Source of the DNA: Actinocrispum wychmicini
GTDB taxonomy: Bacteria; Actinomycetota; Actinomycetes; Mycobacteriales; Pseudonocardiaceae
Reading direction: 5' to 3'
DNA: 64,000 nt
NCBI RefSeq assembly: GCF_004345645.1
Contig: NZ_SLWS01000003.1
Span: 62,001 to 126,000, forward strand
In this document: positions 24,791 to 33,662 of the stretch, one piece after another
Layout: every line of letters starts with the position of its first letter
Numbering within the stretch: the first letter of the stretch is position 1
Made by a program: the position numbers and the translations under genes
The notes under the pieces: model-generated
The model's database searches: none
Told to the model about the DNA's origin: nothing
Seen by the model: the letters and a program-made list of their open reading frames with translations, nothing else

Positions 24791-25465
24791 ATGACCCCCG
24801 TGGCCGCCGACGTCAAGACACCCGACCCGGACCGCGCGAGGCGCTACCAGTCAGCCCAGCGCGCGCAGTCCGCCGCCCAGACCAAGGCCCGTATCCGCAC
24901 CGCGGCAGCCGAGCTGTTCGTCGAGCGCGGCTACGTGGCCACCACGATCCGCGACATCGCCCGCGCCGCAGGCGTCGGCGAGCGGACCGTCTACGCCGCT
25001 TTCCCCGGCAAAGCGGACCTGTTCCAGCACGCCCTGGACGTGGCCACCGTGGGCGACGAGGAACCGGTCGCGGTAGCCGACCGATCGGAGATCCAGGCAG
25101 CCCTCGACCAACCTGACCCCCACACGGTGATCAACCAGACCATCGGCTATACGGTCGCCCTGTTCGAACGAGCCGGCGACCTGATCATGGTCACGGTCCA
25201 AGCCGCCGACGCCGACCCGGACATGCGAGCCGCAGCCGATGCCGGTTCCCAAGCCACGCAACAACTCTGGCTGACCCTCACCGAAACGCTGCACGGCATG
25301 CACGCCCTCCGTGCCGGCCTCACCGCCCAGTCCGCCGCCGATATCCTCTACGCCCTGGCCTCACCACACGTCCACCAACTCCTGCGCCGGCACCGCGAGT
25401 GGACGAGACAGCGTTACCACGACTGGCTGACCGACGTCGTCACCGAGCAGTTGCTCGAAGCGTGA
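24791..25465 (+). CDS. TetR-family regulator divergent from VOC/ALDH operon
   Basis: A 224-residue regulator with a clear helix-turn-helix (TKARIRTAAAELFVERGYVATTIRDIARAAGVGERTVYAAFPGKADLFQHAL). The C-terminal half is a helical ligand domain. ATG 24791 is used; GTG 24800 is an alternative and is seven bases after a TAGGAT hexamer (24787-24792), so a leaderless message starting there is quite likely. It is adjacent to a perfect palindrome and most simply represses the divergent VOC/ALDH genes and itself, giving this pathway two regulators with the GntR protein. Confidence 0.88.
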   Translation: MTPVAADVKTPDPDRARRYQSAQRAQSAAQTKARIRTAAAELFVERGYVATTIRDIARAAGVGERTVYAAFPGKADLFQHALDVATVGDEEPVAVADRSEIQAALDQPDPHTVINQTIGYTVALFERAGDLIMVTVQAADADPDMRAAADAGSQATQQLWLTLTETLHGMHALRAGLTAQSAADILYALASPHVHQLLRRHREWTRQRYHDWLTDVVTEQLLEA

Positions 25466-25499
25466 CCAGTCCCTTTCCCCGGGTTATCGTGGACGATTG

Positions 25500-25513
25500 T
25501 GGGAGCGCTCCCA
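25500..25513. promoter_or_regulatory. CebR-type operator box
   Basis: TGGGAGCGCTCCCA is the 14-bp palindrome known as the CebR box in Streptomyces, bound by a LacI-family regulator that releases on cellobiose or cellotriose. It lies 52 bases before the GH3 start, so this gene is probably induced by cello-oligosaccharides or a related beta-glucoside. No cebR homologue is in the window. Confidence 0.85.
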
Positions 25514-25565
25514 ACCTCGCTCGACACCGATCACTGTGGACACTCGAATCCGATGGACGGATGTC

Positions 25566-27920
25566 ATGAGAATGCGTGGATTGTCCAGAACCCTCAGATT
25601 GTCCGGTGCTGGTTTATGCCTTGCTGGCGCTGTCGTGGTCGCGCCGTCCGGGGCGGTCGCGGCGCCGCAGGGTGACTACCTCAACCCGAACGCGCCGGTG
25701 TCGTTCCGGGTGGCGGACCTGCTGCGCCGGATGACGTTGGCGGAGAAGATCGGCCAGATGGACCAGATCGTCACGGGTTCGCTGCGGGACACCGCTGACC
25801 CGGCCGACGGCATGTGCCGCAACACGGGCGGCAACAAGGATCCGCTCCAACCGAGCTGTCTGGAGAACGTCCTGGTCAGGAACTTCACCGGGTCGATCCT
25901 GGCGGGTGGCACGGACAACCCGGTGAGCAACACCGGCCACGGCTGGGCCGAGTGGTACAACACGATCCAGCACTACGCGATCGACCACACCCGGCTGCAC
26001 ATCCCGGTGATCTTCGGGGTCGACGCGGTGCACGGCTTCGGCCATCCGTTTGAGGCGCCGTTGTTCCCGCAGTCCATCGGGATGGGCGCGACGTGGGATC
26101 CCACGGTGGCAAGGATCGCGGGCGCGGCGACCAGCCGGTCGCTGGCGGCCACCGGGTGGACGTGGGACTTCGCGCCGGTCCAGGACCTCTACCGGGACAA
26201 CCGGTGGGGCCGCGCGTACGAGACGTGGTCGGAGCAGCCCGCGCTGAGCGCGGCGATGGGTGGCGAGTTCGTCACCGGCCTGCAGGCAACGGGTCAGGCG
26301 GCCGCGACCGTCAAGCATTTCGCCGGGTACTCCGAGTCGATCAACGGCCATGACCGGGTCGAAGCCCAGCTGCCGATCCGGTACCTGCAGGACGTGTTCC
26401 TCCCGTCCTACGCGGGCGCCATCGACGCGCACGCCGCCGCGGTGATGGCGGATTCCGGCTCGGTCAACAACATCCCGGCCACCGCGTCCCATTTCCTGCT
26501 CACCACCGAGCTGCGGGAACGGCTGGGCTTCCAGGGCGTCGTCATCAGTGACTACGGCGACGTGCCGGCGCTGGCGGCCAACTATCATGTGGCCGCCGAC
26601 TTCGCCGGTGCCATCGCGAAAGCCGTGAACGCCGGGGTCGACATGTCCATGACGCCGTCGGACTTCGTCGGTTGGAACACCGGGCTCGCCCAGGACGTCC
26701 AGCGGGGTCTGGTGTCGGTCGACCGGATCGACCAGTCGGTACGGCGCATCCTGCGGCTGAAGTTCCAACTGGGCCTGTTCGACCATCCGTACGTCGACGC
26801 GGGCAAGGCGGACGCGACCGTGACCGCCGGCCGGGACGCCGCGCTGACGGCGGCCCAGGAATCCATTACCTTGTTACGCAACGAGAACAACGTGCTGCCG
26901 CTGAAGCCGGGCGCGAAACTGGTGGTCACCGGACCCAGCGCGGACTCGATGACCAACCAGCTCGGCGGCTGGAGTGTCAGCTGGCAGGGCGTGTTCGGCG
27001 CCGGCCACGTGTGCTGCGTGGGGCCCGCCGACCAGATCCCGCCAGGCACAACGGTACTGAAAGGCTTGCAGGCGGCCGATTCCGCAACGACCTACGCGCC
27101 CGACCAGGCGTCTGCGGTGGCCGCGGCGCGTGACGCGGACGCGATCGTGGTCGCGGTGGGGGAGAAGGCGTACGCGGAAGGTCTTGGCGACAACCCGGCC
27201 CCCGCACTGCCCGCCGACCAGAAGGCCCTGATCAGCGCGTTGCAGGCCACGGGCAAACCGGTCGTCGTCGTGGTGGTCGCCGGCCGCCCCCTCGGCCTCG
27301 GCCCCGCCCGCACCGCGCCAGGCCTCCTGATGGCGTACCAGGGAAGCACCGAAGCGGGTACAGCCGTGGCCGACGTCCTGTTCGGCAAGGTGAACCCGAG
27401 CGGACGGCTGCCGGTGAGCTGGCCCTCCGAGGCGGACACCCCGGGCGCCGACTTCTGCGGCACCTGCCCCTCACCTCTCGGTGACCAACCCAAGGTCCTC
27501 GACCAGCTCCCGGACACCGCCGGCGGAGCCGGACACAACTACAACCCGTTGTACCCCTTTGGTTTCGGCCTCAGCTACACCACCTTCACCACCACCAACC
27601 TCACCGTCACCAACCCAGTCCGCCGAACCGTCACGGTCAGCGTGACCGTCACCAACACAGGCACCCGTGCCGGTACCCAGGTCGTTCCCGTCTACGTACA
27701 CCAACCGGTCAGCGACGTCCTTGTGCCACCGCAACGGCTCGCGGCCTTCACCCGGGTCACGCTCAACCCAGGCGAGTCCCGGACCGCGCAGGTGTCGTTC
27801 CCGACCTCGGTCCTGGCCGTGACCCCGGGCGACGTCGACGGCACGGCCCGTCCTGACGTCGAACCCGGCGCCTACCAGGCCCAGGTCGACGCGATGACGG
27901 CCGGTTTCGCGATCCGATAG
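25566..27920 (+). CDS. Secreted GH3 beta-glucosidase/exo-glucanase
   Basis: A 784-residue exported glycoside hydrolase family 3 enzyme. After a signal peptide of about 34 residues (ending SGAVAA) come the TIM-barrel domain (LLRRMTLAEKIGQMDQI, IPVIFGVDAVHGFG, TVKHFAGY with the substrate-binding KH pair), the nucleophile Asp329 in VVISDYGD, the second alpha/beta domain (ESITLLRNENNVLPLKP, IVVAVGEKAYAEG) and a C-terminal fibronectin-like domain (TVTNTGTRAGTQVVPVYV). Length and domain order are complete. ATG 25566 follows the CebR-type box, which implies induction by cellulose fragments. Confidence 0.93.
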   Translation: MRMRGLSRTLRLSGAGLCLAGAVVVAPSGAVAAPQGDYLNPNAPVSFRVADLLRRMTLAEKIGQMDQIVTGSLRDTADPADGMCRNTGGNKDPLQPSCLENVLVRNFTGSILAGGTDNPVSNTGHGWAEWYNTIQHYAIDHTRLHIPVIFGVDAVHGFGHPFEAPLFPQSIGMGATWDPTVARIAGAATSRSLAATGWTWDFAPVQDLYRDNRWGRAYETWSEQPALSAAMGGEFVTGLQATGQAAATVKHFAGYSESINGHDRVEAQLPIRYLQDVFLPSYAGAIDAHAAAVMADSGSVNNIPATASHFLLTTELRERLGFQGVVISDYGDVPALAANYHVAADFAGAIAKAVNAGVDMSMTPSDFVGWNTGLAQDVQRGLVSVDRIDQSVRRILRLKFQLGLFDHPYVDAGKADATVTAGRDAALTAAQESITLLRNENNVLPLKPGAKLVVTGPSADSMTNQLGGWSVSWQGVFGAGHVCCVGPADQIPPGTTVLKGLQAADSATTYAPDQASAVAAARDADAIVVAVGEKAYAEGLGDNPAPALPADQKALISALQATGKPVVVVVVAGRPLGLGPARTAPGLLMAYQGSTEAGTAVADVLFGKVNPSGRLPVSWPSEADTPGADFCGTCPSPLGDQPKVLDQLPDTAGGAGHNYNPLYPFGFGLSYTTFTTTNLTVTNPVRRTVTVSVTVTNTGTRAGTQVVPVYVHQPVSDVLVPPQRLAAFTRVTLNPGESRTAQVSFPTSVLAVTPGDVDGTARPDVEPGAYQAQVDAMTAGFAIR

Positions 27921-27928
27921 CCACCCGT

Positions 27929-27978
27929 CGAGATCCGGCACGGCGAACCCCGGTTCGGTGGGCCGTGCCGCGATCTCG
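27929..27978 (+). terminator. Long hairpin terminator after GH3 gene
   Basis: CGAGATC-CGGCACGGC pairs with GCCGTGCCG-CGATCTCG with one bulge, and an inner CGAACC/GGTTCG pair extends the stem. The structure begins nine bases after the stop and is followed at 27994-28000 by a run of five T within CCTTTTT. Confidence 0.75.
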
Positions 27979-28318
27979 AGTGCTGTTCGGCGCCCTTTTT
28001 CCCGCACAACGGATACGGGTGTCGGTGCAGATAGTCAACCCCGCCCGTGACCACTCGGATAAATGATCAGGCGGTCGCCTTCGCGGAGCCGAGTCCGGGC
28101 TTTCCCGGCTGGTCGGCGCCGTCATCGGGAACTCTGCGCAATGCCGCCACTGTGCGTCGGAAATTCGCCGCCGTCATTGTCGATCACAATGATCGGCAAT
28201 TCTCTCAACGGACGTGGCCCGGCCCACATGAGGTGCTTGATCGGATCGTTCTGCTACAACAGTCCCCTGTGCCCGTCGCGTTGTCTACGATGTGGATCAC
28301 TCCTGGGGAAGGGCTTCA
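27979..28318. promoter_or_regulatory. 340-base gap upstream of HSP90-like gene
   Basis: This stretch has no convincing gene. It holds one clear symmetric site, TCATTGT (28174-28180) and ACAATGA (28186-28192) around CGATC, a perfect 7-bp inverted repeat that may be an operator for the HSP90/TPR operon. I do not see CIRCE or HAIR heat-shock elements. The operon ribosome binding site GGGGAAGGG precedes ATG 28319. Confidence 0.45.
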
Positions 28319-30082
28319 ATGGAACGGACATTCCAGGTCGACCTGCGTGGCGTGGTCGACCTGCTGAGTCATCACCTGTACGCGAGTCCCCGCGTCTACC
28401 TGCGGGAACTCATGCAGAACGCGGTCGACGCGATCACCGCGCGGCGCCTTGTCGACCCGGGCGCGCCTGGCGCGGTGGCGATCGAACCTGGCGAAGGCAC
28501 TCTGCGGGTGCACGACACGGGCATCGGGTTGACCGAGCCGGAGGTGCACGAGCTGCTGGCGACCATCGGGCGCAGCTCCAAGCGGGACGACCTGGGGTTC
28601 GCGCGACACGAGTTCCTCGGCCAGTTCGGTATCGGCTTGCTGTCGTGCTACCTCGTCGCCGACGAGGTGCATGTCCTGACAAGGTCGGCGCGCGGCGGCG
28701 CGACCGTGGCGTGGACCGGGTTCGCGGACGGCCGGTACACGGTCGCCGCCGCTGACACCGAACGGACGGAGCCGGGGACAACGGTCACGCTCGTCGCGCG
28801 GCGTGGCATGGCGGACTGGTTGACCACGGCCACCGTCACCGACCTCGCCACCAGGTTCGGCAGCCTGCTGCCGATCGACGTCACGGTCGCGGGCCGACCA
28901 GTGACCGAAGGCGCCCTGCCGTGGCGCGCGCGGCACGCCAACCCCGCGGCGCGTGCGGAGGCCCTCTCCGCATACTGCCAACAGTTGTTCGGGTTCACGC
29001 CGTTCGACGTGATCGACCTGAACGTCCCGGAGGCGGGCCTGTCCGGGATGGCGTTCGTCATGCCGATGTCGGCCAACCCCGCGGTGCGCGGCGGGCACCG
29101 CGTCTACCTGCGGCGGATGTTGCTGGCCGACGACGTCGAGAAGTTGCTGCCGGAATGGGCGTTCTTCGTCCGGTGCGTGGTGGACACGGCCGAGTTGCGG
29201 CCGACCGCGAGCCGGGAGGAGCTGTACGAGGACGACCTGCTCGCCGACACCCGGGCCGCGATCGGCGTACAGATCCGCGACTGGCTCGTGCGCCTCGCCA
29301 GCACGGACCCGCAGCGCCTGCACCGGTTTCTTGCCGTGCACCACCTTGGCGTGAAGGCGTTGGCCCGGCACGACCTGGAGATGCTGAAGATCGTCGACCA
29401 GTGGTGGCCGATGGAGACGAACTGGGGTCCGCTGACCCTGGCCGACTTCCGCCGCCGGCACCCGGTGATCCGCTACACGGCGACCGGCGACGAGTTCCGC
29501 GAGCTCGCCGCGGTCGCGAACGCCCAAGGCATCGGCCTGGTGAACGGCGGCTACACGTACGACATCGAGATCATGAAGAGCCTGCCCGGGTTGGATCCGG
29601 CGATCCAGGTGCGCCGGCTCGACCCGAGCGAGCTCGCCACCCACTTCGAGGAACCGGACCCGCAGACGCAGATGCGGCTGCGACCGCTGCTCTCGGCCGC
29701 CGCGACGGTGCTGGAGCCGTTGCACTGCGCGGTGCTGCCACGGGCGTTCGAGCCGGCGTCGCTGCCGGCGCTGTACCTGGTGGGCAGGCAGGCCATCCAG
29801 GCCGAGGAGATGCGGTCGGCCCGAGCGGCGTCGACCGGGCTGTGGTCCGACGTGCTGTCCACAATGGACGAAGGAGCGCCGGCCCGGCCGCAGCTCGTGC
29901 TGAACCTGCGCAGCCCGGTCGTCCGCCGGATGGTCGAGCTGCCCGACTCGAACCTGGCCGGCCTGGCCGTCCAGGCGCTGTACGGGCAGGCGTTGCTGCA
30001 CGGCCACCATCCGTTGCGGCAACAGGACAGCGCGCTGCTCAACCAGTCCTTTGTGGGCCTGCTGGACTGGGCGATGCGATGA
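28319..30082 (+). CDS. HSP90-family (HtpG-like) ATPase
   Basis: A 587-residue GHKL ATPase chaperone related to HtpG. N-domain motifs are intact: ELMQNAVDAI (catalytic Glu and Asn), VHDTGIGLT (nucleotide-binding Asp-Gly-Gly) and LGQFGIGLLSCY (lid glycines). The middle domain includes the arginine-containing LRPTASREELYED. The C-terminal part is shorter and unlike classical HtpG and has no MEEVD. It overlaps the following TPR-like gene by four bases, so the two are a functional unit. This class of actinobacterial HSP90-like protein is distinct from the housekeeping HtpG; its clients are unknown. Confidence 0.9.
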   Translation: MERTFQVDLRGVVDLLSHHLYASPRVYLRELMQNAVDAITARRLVDPGAPGAVAIEPGEGTLRVHDTGIGLTEPEVHELLATIGRSSKRDDLGFARHEFLGQFGIGLLSCYLVADEVHVLTRSARGGATVAWTGFADGRYTVAAADTERTEPGTTVTLVARRGMADWLTTATVTDLATRFGSLLPIDVTVAGRPVTEGALPWRARHANPAARAEALSAYCQQLFGFTPFDVIDLNVPEAGLSGMAFVMPMSANPAVRGGHRVYLRRMLLADDVEKLLPEWAFFVRCVVDTAELRPTASREELYEDDLLADTRAAIGVQIRDWLVRLASTDPQRLHRFLAVHHLGVKALARHDLEMLKIVDQWWPMETNWGPLTLADFRRRHPVIRYTATGDEFRELAAVANAQGIGLVNGGYTYDIEIMKSLPGLDPAIQVRRLDPSELATHFEEPDPQTQMRLRPLLSAAATVLEPLHCAVLPRAFEPASLPALYLVGRQAIQAEEMRSARAASTGLWSDVLSTMDEGAPARPQLVLNLRSPVVRRMVELPDSNLAGLAVQALYGQALLHGHHPLRQQDSALLNQSFVGLLDWAMR

Positions 30083-32787
30083 GCAGGTCCGAACCCGAGC
30101 TGTGGACGGCCCTGGAGCAGGCCGACGAGATGGACCACGGCGAGGCCCAGCAGGCCATCATGGAGGACGTCGTCCGGCACGCCGACGCCGGCGGCTTCCC
30201 GCGACTGGCCTTCGCCGCCCGCCGGGGCCTGGCCAGCGCGTACAGTGTCGATCGCCAGTGGCACAAGGCTTTTCCCCTGTTCGCGCGGTGCCTGGCCGAG
30301 TACGACCAGCGGCCGTGGCAGTTCGGCCCGGAGGAGGACTGGTCGCTGCGCAACTGGTACACCAGTATCGCGCAGTCGATGGCCGAGTTCCCGGACGTCA
30401 CGCTGGCCCAGATCTACGGCGCGTTCGAGGACATGGAACGCCGGTTCCGGGCCGGCGGGCACAGCCTGGTCGACGTGCACGCCGCCCGCCGTTGGGTGGC
30501 GCAGCTGGCCTGCGACTGGGCCGAGGAGGAACGCTGCTACCAGGCGTGGATCGCCGCGGGTGGCGCGAATCCCCGGTCGGTGTGGGATTTCGAACCCGAA
30601 GTGGAACGGCTGGTGCTGCGCGGTGACGAGACGTCGCTGGCCAAGGCCCGAGAGATCGCCGCGCCCGTCCTCGCCGGGCAGATCGGTTTCGACGAGCCGC
30701 CGGTGCCGATCCAGTGCCTGATGCTTGTGCCACTGGCGAAAGCGGGCGCGTACGCGGACGCGGCGTCGGCGTACCGACGGTCGGGACGCTCGATGGAGTA
30801 CGGCGTCTACCGGTACGAGTACAGCGGGATGCGGATCGAGTTCTGTGCGTTGACCGGCAACGAGGACGCCGGGCTGCGTGAGCTGAAACGACGGCTGCAC
30901 GGCTTCCCTACGTTGAACCGGCCGAACGGGAAGATGGAGTTCGCCACGTCCGCCGCTGTCCTTTTGGGACGGTTGGTGGCGGTTGGCCGCGGCGGCGAGA
31001 TGGTGGGGTGCGTGTGCGGCGAGGAACCCGCGGTGCCCGCCGCCAAGCTGCGGGACGACATGTCCGCGATCGCGCTGGACCTGGCCACCCGGTTCGACCA
31101 CCGCAACGGCACCACCGCGCAGGGCGACCGGATCAGGCGCAAGCTCACCCTCCAGCCGGTCGCGGACTTCGTGCCGCTGACCCCGACCAGCCGCAGGCGC
31201 AGGCGGAACGTCCCGGCCGGCCTTCAACCTGAGCAGGCTGTCGAGCGCGCGGAGTGGCACTTGCGCGCGTACGAGGGCGACCTCGCCGTCGAATACCTGG
31301 ATTCAGTGGCCACACCGCCGCATCTGGCCGCGCGGGTCGCTGAGATGCGCGCTGTCGTCAACTGGGACGAAGCCGCGGAGCCCGCTCTGCGGTGGGCGGC
31401 GGACCAGCACCGCAACGCCGGTGACCACCGGCGATACCTGCTGTGCCTGGCGTGGCTGGGTCGTTGGCTGGCGGAGTACGAGCGGGGCAAGGAAGCGCTG
31501 GAGCTGACCAACTGGGTGGTCGCGGAGCTACACAAGACCGGCGACGCGTGGGGGATCGCGTACGGCGAGCTGCGGCTGGCGCAGGTGCTGGTGACGTTGG
31601 GCAAATCCGCGTGTTTCCCGGCGATCGAACGCGCGGCCCAGTTCGCCGCGACGGCCCGTGACCCGTTGGCGATCGGCGTGATCGCGACCATGGAGGCCAG
31701 CTGGCGGTACGCGGAGTACGAGGACGCGGCCCGCGCGATCCCGTTGGCCACCATGGCGAAGGACGTGCTGATGGCGGCCGGGTCGTTCGCCAAGACGCTC
31801 GACAGTTTCGACGTGCTCAAATCCGCGTGCGACGAAGCCGCCTTCGCCGGAATCGTGCGGAATCAGTTGGCCAACCTGCCGCCCAACACGCATCCACGCG
31901 TCGTGGCGTACCTGCGCTACGAACGCGGTCGTGGGCTGCTCGCGGAGGACCGGCCCGCCGACGCGATCGCCGACCTGACCGAGTCCGTGGCCGAGTTCGC
32001 GGCCACCGAGGACGACTATCCGGAGCAGTGGTACCACTTGTCCGTCGCGTGCCATGCCGCCGGCCGGTTCGACGAGGCCGTCACCGCGGCGACCACGGGC
32101 GCGGTGTGGCTGCAGAACGTGCGGGGCGAGCTGGACGAGCCGACGATGGCGGATGTCTGCCGGTTCATCCTGGCGGACAGCTCCTACCAGCTCGGCGAGG
32201 CCGAGGCCGCGGTCGACCACTACGACGAGCTGATCGAGAACGCACGGGCGGCCGGCAACCTGCCGATGGCGGCCCGCGCGTTGACCACGTGCGCCGAGAT
32301 CCTCAGCGAACTGGACCGGGACGCCGAGGCCGCGCCCAGGTTCGGTGAGGCGGCGGACCTCCAGGTGAAGATCAACGACCAGGCGGCCGCCGGGTACTGC
32401 CGCTGCATGCAGGCCATGTGCCTGCAGTGGGCGGGCGACTCGAACGGGGCGCTGGCCACGCTGAGTATCGCCGAGCACGGGATCCGTGCGATGCCCGACG
32501 CGACCGCGATGACGTGGGGATACCTGGGCCGGGCGGCCGCGACGATCCTGGCCATCCAGGGCCGCGGCCCGGAGGCCGTCCAGCACGCGGCCCGCGCGTC
32601 CACCGCCTTCCACCAGGCAGGCGCTGTGGTCCTCGCCGTCCGGATGAACATCCTGCAGGCCGACGTCCTCACCAAGGACGGCCGGCCAGACCTGGCCGAA
32701 CCGGCGCTGCGCTCCGCACTGGCGCTGTGCCCCGAACCCAGCCAGCTCCGCACCGCCGTGGAGAAGCTCCTGGCCGGTCTGCGGTGA
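30079..32787 (+). CDS. Large TPR-like helical repeat protein
   Basis: A 902-residue soluble protein made almost wholly of helical repeats. TPR-like units are clearest in the C-terminal half, for example AEYERGKEALELTNWVVAELHKTGD, EDRPADAIADLTESVAEFAAT, AAGRFDEAVTAATTGAVWLQ and LGEAEAAVDHYDELIENARAAGN. The N-terminal part has W-rich repeats (SLRNWYTSIAQSMAE, AARRWVAQLACDWAEE). A basic linker (TSRRRRRNVPAG) near residue 380 divides two halves. It starts inside the stop of the HSP90-like gene. In eukaryotes TPR proteins are HSP90 co-chaperones; a similar partnership here is inference from coupling alone. Confidence 0.85.
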   Translation: MSRSEPELWTALEQADEMDHGEAQQAIMEDVVRHADAGGFPRLAFAARRGLASAYSVDRQWHKAFPLFARCLAEYDQRPWQFGPEEDWSLRNWYTSIAQSMAEFPDVTLAQIYGAFEDMERRFRAGGHSLVDVHAARRWVAQLACDWAEEERCYQAWIAAGGANPRSVWDFEPEVERLVLRGDETSLAKAREIAAPVLAGQIGFDEPPVPIQCLMLVPLAKAGAYADAASAYRRSGRSMEYGVYRYEYSGMRIEFCALTGNEDAGLRELKRRLHGFPTLNRPNGKMEFATSAAVLLGRLVAVGRGGEMVGCVCGEEPAVPAAKLRDDMSAIALDLATRFDHRNGTTAQGDRIRRKLTLQPVADFVPLTPTSRRRRRNVPAGLQPEQAVERAEWHLRAYEGDLAVEYLDSVATPPHLAARVAEMRAVVNWDEAAEPALRWAADQHRNAGDHRRYLLCLAWLGRWLAEYERGKEALELTNWVVAELHKTGDAWGIAYGELRLAQVLVTLGKSACFPAIERAAQFAATARDPLAIGVIATMEASWRYAEYEDAARAIPLATMAKDVLMAAGSFAKTLDSFDVLKSACDEAAFAGIVRNQLANLPPNTHPRVVAYLRYERGRGLLAEDRPADAIADLTESVAEFAATEDDYPEQWYHLSVACHAAGRFDEAVTAATTGAVWLQNVRGELDEPTMADVCRFILADSSYQLGEAEAAVDHYDELIENARAAGNLPMAARALTTCAEILSELDRDAEAAPRFGEAADLQVKINDQAAAGYCRCMQAMCLQWAGDSNGALATLSIAEHGIRAMPDATAMTWGYLGRAAATILAIQGRGPEAVQHAARASTAFHQAGAVVLAVRMNILQADVLTKDGRPDLAEPALRSALALCPEPSQLRTAVEKLLAGLR

Positions 32788-32790
32788 CCG

Positions 32791-33156
32791 TCAGACCGGG
32801 AAGTTGTTGACCTCGGGCACCACGGCGACCGGTCGTACCTCGATGTGCCCGACGGCCGCCATCGGGCAGAGCGCGGCCAGCTCCAGCGCGTCGTCCATGG
32901 TGGGACAGTCGAGGATGTAGTACCCGCCCAGGTGCTCGTGGGTTTCGGTGAACGGGCCGTCGGTGACCAGCGTCTGCTCGTCACGCACCCGCACGCTTTT
33001 CGCCGTGCTCTCCTTGAGCAGCGGGTGGCCGCCGACCAGCGCGCCGCGACGCCGGCACTCGTCCACGAACGCGTTCACCTGGACCACCGCGTCCTCGAAC
33101 CTCGGGTCACCGGGCTCCGGGCGGTCGCAGTTGTAGATCAGCAGCATGTAGTACAC
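32791..33156 (-). CDS. YciI/DGPF-domain protein
   Basis: A 121-residue YciI-family protein (MLLIYNCDRPEPGDPRFEDAVV, VRVRDEQTLVTDGPFTETHEHLGGYYILDC with the exact DGPF signature, VGHIEVRPVAVV). GTG 33156 has GGAGG four to eight bases upstream. It is 18 bases downstream of the MarR gene on the same strand and so is probably regulated by it, not by the ECF42 sigma factor that accompanies the other two YciI genes of this window. It ends three bases from the convergent TPR gene. Confidence 0.88.
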   Translation of the reverse strand: MYYMLLIYNCDRPEPGDPRFEDAVVQVNAFVDECRRRGALVGGHPLLKESTAKSVRVRDEQTLVTDGPFTETHEHLGGYYILDCPTMDDALELAALCPMAAVGHIEVRPVAVVPEVNNFPV

Positions 33157-33174
33157 AGATCCTCCGTCTGTCGG

Positions 33175-33630
33175 TCACGACTGCCATTCGGCGAGCCGGC
33201 CCAACACTGCCACGGCCTGGTCGAAGCCGTCGGCGCCGAGCGCGGCCAGCAGTTCGGCGTTGAACTCGGCCATCTCCGGCCGCACGCGGGTCAGCGCGCG
33301 GGTGCCGGCGGGGGAGAGGTGCAACGCCATCGCCCGGTACTGGCGGGCGTGCGGGCGCCTGGTGACCAGGCCGGCGTCGATCAGGCGGGCCACCATCGCG
33401 GTGATCGCCGACTCCCGCTGGCCCAGCTCGGCGGCGAGTTCCTGCTGGGTCACGCCAGGCTGGTCGTGCACGACGAACAGGGCGCCGAGCTGGGCGGTGG
33501 TGATGCCGGCCGCCGCCACGCACCGCCGGTCGGCGCTGACACGCAGCTGGTGGGCGGCGCGCTGGAGCAGGAAGAACAGGCGCTCGTCGGGCATGCGCCG
33601 AATCTTGACAGGTCGGTCACGTGCCGTCAT
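33175..33630 (-). CDS. MarR-family regulator
   Basis: A 151-residue MarR protein: winged helix with ITTAQLGALFVVHDQPGVTQQELAAELGQRESAITAMVARLIDAGLVTRRPHARQYRAMALHLS, including the wing. ATG 33630 is used because it lies directly beside the operator and ten bases from a TACTGA hexamer, giving a leaderless message; Met at 33594 is an alternative. The divergent thioesterase gene starts 33 bases away across a 24-bp inverted repeat, and the YciI gene follows in the same operon. Confidence 0.88.
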   Translation of the reverse strand: MTARDRPVKIRRMPDERLFFLLQRAAHQLRVSADRRCVAAAGITTAQLGALFVVHDQPGVTQQELAAELGQRESAITAMVARLIDAGLVTRRPHARQYRAMALHLSPAGTRALTRVRPEMAEFNAELLAALGADGFDQAVAVLGRLAEWQS

Positions 33631-33654
33631 CCTCACTTCAGTAGTGAAGTGAGG
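33631..33654. promoter_or_regulatory. 24-bp MarR-type operator
   Basis: CCTCACTTCA (33631-33640) and TGAAGTGAGG (33645-33654) are exact complements around GTAG. The site fills the space between the MarR gene and the thioesterase gene, so one bound dimer would block both promoters. Confidence 0.78.
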
Positions 33655-33662
33655 AGACTGGG

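Noticed and set aside
28319..30082. Calling the HSP90-like gene the housekeeping htpG
   Set aside because: C-terminal domain is divergent and it is coupled to a TPR-like protein; it is better treated as a separate HSP90-like family.
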